Positions 60,561-64,000 of a stretch of DNA of 64,000 nucleotides are shown piece by piece. The notes beneath the pieces were generated by a model that made no database searches, was not told where the DNA came from, and was given only the letters and a program-made list of their open reading frames with translations. The position numbers and the translations under genes are program-made. Location: the NCBI RefSeq assembly GCF_021130785.1, contig NW_025778869.1, positions 1-64,000 of the forward strand, given 5' to 3'. This DNA is from Homalodisca vitripennis. Lineage: Eukaryota > Arthropoda > Insecta > Hemiptera > Cicadellidae. How positions within the stretch are numbered: position 1 is the stretch's first letter; every line of letters starts with the position of its first letter.

Positions 60561-61620
60561 TGAAATCACTGTAAAAACACTTAATTCTGTATTACAAATG
60601 AAAACACTTTACATCACTATTTTCACACAATGTTTTATCACAGTTTAGAATGTCTACACAAATTCACAATCTTCTTGTAACGTCCTTTCTTCGAGTCCCA
60701 AATATAAAAGTAACTTATAAAATATAATAACACTATGAATGGCAACGCCCAGTGGAACACTTCACTTCACTTTTAACAAGAAACACAGAACATCACACAA
60801 TCTTCTTACTTCATATAAAGTCTATATCTTCTTTCTTCAACTTGCAAATACATTAGAATCTTCTAATTGATGATATATCTTGTTAAATTTCGTTAAAATA
60901 GAGGAGGATCAAGCATGACTGACTATACGTGGCCAACGCCCATGATGAAAATTTTTTCCGTGCGATAAACGATTATGAATATCGAAGTTTTATCGATAAT
61001 AAAAAATCGATGGTTACAATCGATATTAGAACTGTTATAGTTTCCAATGTATATTAAATAAGTGAATATCAATATTTATTTCAAACCTTGTTGTTAAAAA
61101 ACCACTCAACCGATTTTAATGAAATTTGGTACACATATAGTAAATACTTAACTCTTTCGACTTAACTTATCCATAAGGGTGAAAATCATCCCCTATTTCT
61201 TAATATTCATAAAAAAATATAAAAAATTATCAGACAAATCTGAAACTTCAAAAACAAGCGAGTTCTACTTAAAATTTTCATGAAAATAACAAAATGTTCA
61301 AAAATCTACCCCAATCATCCCTTATATTTAAACTCTTATATCTAGAGAACTATTGGAGCTTTTCTGAATGAAATTTGGTATATAGGTTCAGTAAATATTA
61401 AAAGTATTTTGTAAAATCAACACTTCCGGTCCATGACCTTGAAATAGTTTTTTCCTAATATCATCACTATTTTTCTAAGTTTTTACTGCAATTTAAAATG
61501 AATACTTTTATCAATGTCTTTAACAATTCTGTAAAGTTTTAAAACTATCCGACGAATAACGCGATTTTTACTGAATTTCTCTAATATCGTTCTTAATTCA
61601 CATCATAGGCTAAAAATTTC
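60561..61620. other. Non-coding spacer downstream of the capsid gene
   Basis: No ORF. Clustered ATCGAT palindromes lie at about 60,990-61,025. From 61,100 to 61,440 there are two related passages containing gaatgaaatttggta or aatgaaatttggtacaca followed by agtaaata, a phrase common in insect dispersed repeats, so a decayed repeat may have inserted here. Confidence 0.45.
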
Positions 61621-62679
61621 TCAGAAACCACAACCATAACATGTCGAGTTTGTAACAGCTTTTTGAAAATCCATATTGATAATTATATCGTTCTTTGAAC
61701 CAGAAATATTTGTCAAACTCTTTGTTGTATCAATGACATAAATAGGTCTATTCGCTAAAAATTCTTTAGGATTGTAATACATTTCCTTATTATTACAGTA
61801 AACTTTCTTAAAATCTTGATACATCTGATACATGATTCTGAAAAGACCTCCGGAAATGTTTAAATTTTGTAATTCATCTGGATAATAAGAACCGTTCAAT
61901 TTTACTCTGATATTTTTTACATTCAAACTATCAAACTTTGAAGGATTTCTTTCTTGATTATTCTGTCTATCTGTTTGAAAACCTATAATAACGAACTTGG
62001 GATTGAAGATATTTCTATAAATGTTTGTAATATCGAACGAATAAGTTGTTCCGGAAATACCTTTTTGTTCAATACATTGCCAATCTAGAAAATTAAACAT
62101 AATGTTTTGACTTTTTGTAATTTCATCAATCAATCTAATTTTACTCGTGGTTTTATAATCAATCATTGGAACTCTAATAAAAAAATCTGTAATTGTTATT
62201 TTTCCATCAACAGGCATAACATTTCCAGTTGCAGTCTTCAGAATCACATCATCGTCTTCTGCTCTTATAAAACTTAGATAAAATCCTCCTTTATAGATCG
62301 GAATAGTAACATTTTCAAAAAATCCTAATCCAAAATGAGATAAATTTCCAGCTGCTTCAAAAACACCAAATTTAAAATCTGATTCAAAGCCATTAGAAGT
62401 TTGAGAAATAACATCACTTTTTGAATACGAAATAGTTCCTTTAATTGTGCTTAATTGGCCACAGTTTTCGACTTCTTCTATCAATTTATTGTGTTTTCTT
62501 ACTTCAATCTTAGAAAATAAAAACGGTATAAAATTATCGATTAATCTAACATTATCAGTTCCAAGATATGCTTGACCATCTTGTTTTGTTAAAGTTCCAG
62601 AAATATAAAACTGGAAGTTAGACGAGCAAAAGTTATCTCCAAAATCAATATTAAACTCAGTTTCTTTTATTCGGTTCAT
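61621..62679 (-). CDS. Putative double-jelly-roll major capsid protein (Polinton/adintovirus-like)
   Basis: An intact 352-codon ORF, by far the longest in the window, on the minus strand. I recognise it as the hexon-like major capsid protein family of Polinton/Maverick elements and adintovirus-like DNA viruses, whose members form trimeric capsomers from two jelly rolls. Supporting features, by residue: FYISGTLTKQDGQAY (24-38); a Phe-rich segment, FIPFLFSKIEV (50-60); a mid-protein strand-rich region; FVIIGFQTDRQN (229-240); NPSKFD (245-250); a YPDEL segment (266-270); MYQMYQDFKKVY (283-294); and PIYVIDTTKS (312-321). It may be slightly shorter than relatives. The N-terminus is uncertain, because a short ORF starting with Met-Ala overlaps it in another frame. 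No stop or frameshift lies within the frame, which suggests a young insertion. The assignment is from memory of the family, not a search. Confidence 0.72.
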   Translation of the reverse strand: MNRIKETEFNIDFGDNFCSSNFQFYISGTLTKQDGQAYLGTDNVRLIDNFIPFLFSKIEVRKHNKLIEEVENCGQLSTIKGTISYSKSDVISQTSNGFESDFKFGVFEAAGNLSHFGLGFFENVTIPIYKGGFYLSFIRAEDDDVILKTATGNVMPVDGKITITDFFIRVPMIDYKTTSKIRLIDEITKSQNIMFNFLDWQCIEQKGISGTTYSFDITNIYRNIFNPKFVIIGFQTDRQNNQERNPSKFDSLNVKNIRVKLNGSYYPDELQNLNISGGLFRIMYQMYQDFKKVYCNNKEMYYNPKEFLANRPIYVIDTTKSLTNISGSKNDIIINMDFQKAVTNSTCYGCGF

Positions 62680-62761
62680 TCAAATGTTGTTTACTAATTG
62701 GATAGAAATTTTTAAACTCCGCCCTTTCAATATCACTAGCATATTTTCTGTAGTCCGCCAT
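62657..62761 (-). CDS. 34-aa ORF overlapping the capsid start
   Basis: ATG at 62,761 in a context aaATGGCGGAC, stop at 62,657. It overlaps the first 23 nt of the capsid ORF in a different frame. The peptide starts MADYRKYASDIERAEFKNFY and is charged. Its start context (aaATGGCGG) matches the starts at 63,446 and 63,274, which argues that it is used. Either it is a small separate gene, or it is the true N-terminus of the capsid protein separated by one frameshift near 62,670. I cannot tell which. Confidence 0.45.
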   Translation of the reverse strand: MADYRKYASDIERAEFKNFYPISKQHLNEPNKRN

Positions 62762-62911
62762 TTAATAAGAGAAATTTTAAACATCATGTATCATTTTTTC
62801 ATCGATCTAATGTACGTTTTTATAAGAAAAGATATAAATTTTAGTAAAATAATTAAAAAGATTAGAGTCATTTTTTAATGATCTACTTCGTTATATTCGG
62901 GATTCTCTTCC

Positions 62912-63274
62912 TTAAATTTTGCGATCCTCGGTCACATATTTCAATAAAATTTGCACAGGATAGTAACCGCTATCTATAATATTGTTCCAATCAACTGTAT
63001 CTTTATTTTCATCCAAAAACTTTATACTCAAGTGTTGATAGAGACAAAGAACAGACATATGATCTTTTAATTGATAATGTATATTTTCTTGAATGAACTC
63101 TGATGATAAAGTTTGATATTTAGCAATGTTATACCAATTCAATTTGTTTACGTATAATCTCATCATATCTTCGGATAATTCATATTTTTGAGAAATGTCA
63201 TCCCAATGTTCTTTTTTCAAATCTCTTTCGTGTTGCATGATAAAAAGATCGAAAGCACTGTAATGTCCCGCCAT
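62912..63274 (-). CDS. 120-aa protein with degenerate W-xx-I / LS-xx-F repeats
   Basis: ATG at 63,274 in the context gagATGGCGGGA, stop at 62,912; 120 residues. After a helical N-terminus (FDLFIMQHERDLKKEHW) it shows a degenerate repeat of about 20-28 residues: W-x-x-I plus S-x-x-Y or A-x-x-Q, then LS-x-x-F/M. Examples are WDDISQKYELSEDMM, WYNIAKYQTLSSEFI, LCLYQHLSIKFLDE and WNNIIDSGYYP. Such short repeats occur in proteins of large DNA viruses and phages, usually without a known function. It lies 29 bp downstream of the two-CxxC gene, in the same orientation, and about 150 bp upstream of the next ORF. The function is unknown. Confidence 0.6.
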   Translation of the reverse strand: MAGHYSAFDLFIMQHERDLKKEHWDDISQKYELSEDMMRLYVNKLNWYNIAKYQTLSSEFIQENIHYQLKDHMSVLCLYQHLSIKFLDENKDTVDWNNIIDSGYYPVQILLKYVTEDRKI

Positions 63275-63302
63275 CTCTATTTATTAAGAAAAAATTTCAA
63301 AA

Positions 63303-63446
63303 TCAAGTTTTTATAAATTGGCTCTTTTTAGCGTTACATTCAGCACATTTTCCAGATATTCTCTTAACTCCGTTAATGTTTGCATAGTATTTTATATCGT
63401 TTGTGGCAGTTTTCTCTTTACATCTCACACAATATATGAGCGCCAT
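63303..63446 (-). CDS. 47-aa two-CxxC protein, DUF5679-like
   Basis: ATG at 63,446 in the context aaATGGCGCTC, stop at 63,303. The peptide begins MALIYCVRCKEKT and has a second pair, GKCAECNAKK, about 28 residues later, giving C-x2-C ... C-x2-C with a basic end. This is the layout of the small zinc-ribbon-like domain DUF5679, found in adintovirus/Polinton-like and other DNA viruses, where it has been compared with the adenoviral core protein X/mu. It lies 29 bp upstream of the 120-aa gene and about 40 bp downstream of the coiled-coil gene, all co-oriented. The small size and spacing support it as a genuine viral-type gene. Confidence 0.62.
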   Translation of the reverse strand: MALIYCVRCKEKTATNDIKYYANINGVKRISGKCAECNAKKSQFIKT

Positions 63447-63485
63447 TTATATAAGGAAAATTAGTCATCGTAACCACCTACTCCA

Positions 63486-64000
63486 TTAAATCTGTTGTCG
63501 ATGTTTTTCAAAAGTTTTATCGACATCTTCTTTAAATTTATTAAAGTTTTCTTCTAGTTTATTTACTTTATCGAGATATAAATCGTTGTATTCAACGAGT
63601 TTATGATCAATATTCTCAAAAGTTTTTGTGGCATCTAAACTAAACTTATCAAAAGACTGCTTATTTTTTATAACTTTTTCATTAATTTCGCCAAAGTTTT
63701 TCTTCTAGTTTAATTAATTTATCATGAAGTAAAGATTGATTAGTAACTACTCTTTTAAAAACTTCACCATTTTTTCTATCGGTTTCATTAAAACCCTCTT
63801 GAAATTTAGCGAAATCTTCCAAAAAGTTTGTTGTTTTTCCATAAAGATCGCCTTTATATAGATTGAAATTTTCCTCAAAATTTGTAAATTTTTCATCACA
63901 ATTTTCTATAGATCTTTTACTTCTCGCTTCAAGTTTTTCATAGACTTCTGTTGTAAAATCTTTAACATGCTGTTTATGATTCTCATAATTTTGTTTTAGT
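63486..64000 (-). pseudogene. Coiled-coil protein gene, frameshifted, running off the window
   Basis: A minus-strand frame enters from the right edge and is open for 106 codons to a stop at 63,682-63,684. The frame one base away continues the same type of protein to a stop at 63,486-63,488. The sequence is a Lys/Glu/Phe-rich helix with recurring KLEE(N/K) and xxFxxF patterns, such as NFEENFNLYKGDL and LEENFNKFKEDVDK. The break sits at a homopolymer (63,697-63,701, five T's on the plus strand). The parallel repeat at about 63,548 has four, so a one-base run-length change, real or a sequencing error, explains it. The role is unknown; a fibre or scaffold-like structural protein is conceivable. 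Confidence 0.6.

Noticed and set aside
62684..62878. A 64-codon plus-strand frame upstream of the capsid gene
   Set aside because: It is antisense to the 34-aa ORF and its leader, hydrophobic because of AT-rich DNA, and lacks the start context of the neighbouring genes.

Overview
This is AT-rich eukaryotic nuclear DNA, most likely from an insect. The reasons are a degenerate TTAGG-like tract, tRNA-derived SINEs, a CR1/L2-like LINE, a Helitron-like terminus, long (TA)n/(GT)n/(CA)n microsatellites, and a compact block of genes like those of invertebrate Polinton/adintovirus-type DNA viruses. I would guess a hemipteroid insect, but that is only an impression. I found no exon that I can confidently assign to a cellular host gene. 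Almost all long open frames are LINE pieces, viral-like genes or microsatellite artefacts.

Layout. Positions 1-10,880 and 30,880-41,273 are two direct copies of the same sequence, offset by about 30.87 kb. Their first 4.8 kb is almost identical and differs mainly by one-base changes in homopolymer runs. After 4,841/35,709 they abruptly become several percent divergent, with real substitutions and indels. Copy 1 alone carries a 513-bp inserted repeat (9,819-10,331). Its homology to copy 2 ends exactly at a Helitron-like 5' end (10,881). Both copies carry a tRNA-Leu-like SINE and a LINE endonuclease fragment. Between the copies (10,881-30,879) lies non-coding DNA with a TTAGG-like tract, a GC-richer block of internal repeats, a weak integrase remnant and a satellite-like tandem array.

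From 41,274 to 59,500 the window is a patchwork of repeats: microsatellites with a foldback, a long non-autonomous element, a 135-bp tandem array, a TIR element, a perfect 23-bp hairpin, and a nearly complete but frameshifted LINE on the minus strand (49,890-54,800). The first ORF of that LINE combines a FLYWCH-type zinc finger, coiled coils and an SGNH-esterase-like domain. Its second ORF has an APE endonuclease and a reverse transcriptase. A second LINE fragment and a 150-bp hairpin follow.

From about 59,500 to the right edge the character changes to short, intronless, closely packed open frames, mostly on the minus strand. They are a frameshifted coiled-coil protein running off the window, a 47-aa two-CxxC protein resembling DUF5679, a 120-aa protein with degenerate repeats, a 34-aa ORF overlapping the next start, and an intact 352-aa protein that looks like the double-jelly-roll major capsid protein of Polinton/adintovirus-like viruses. 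I read this as an endogenous viral element that probably continues to the right. It is the most interesting part of the window.
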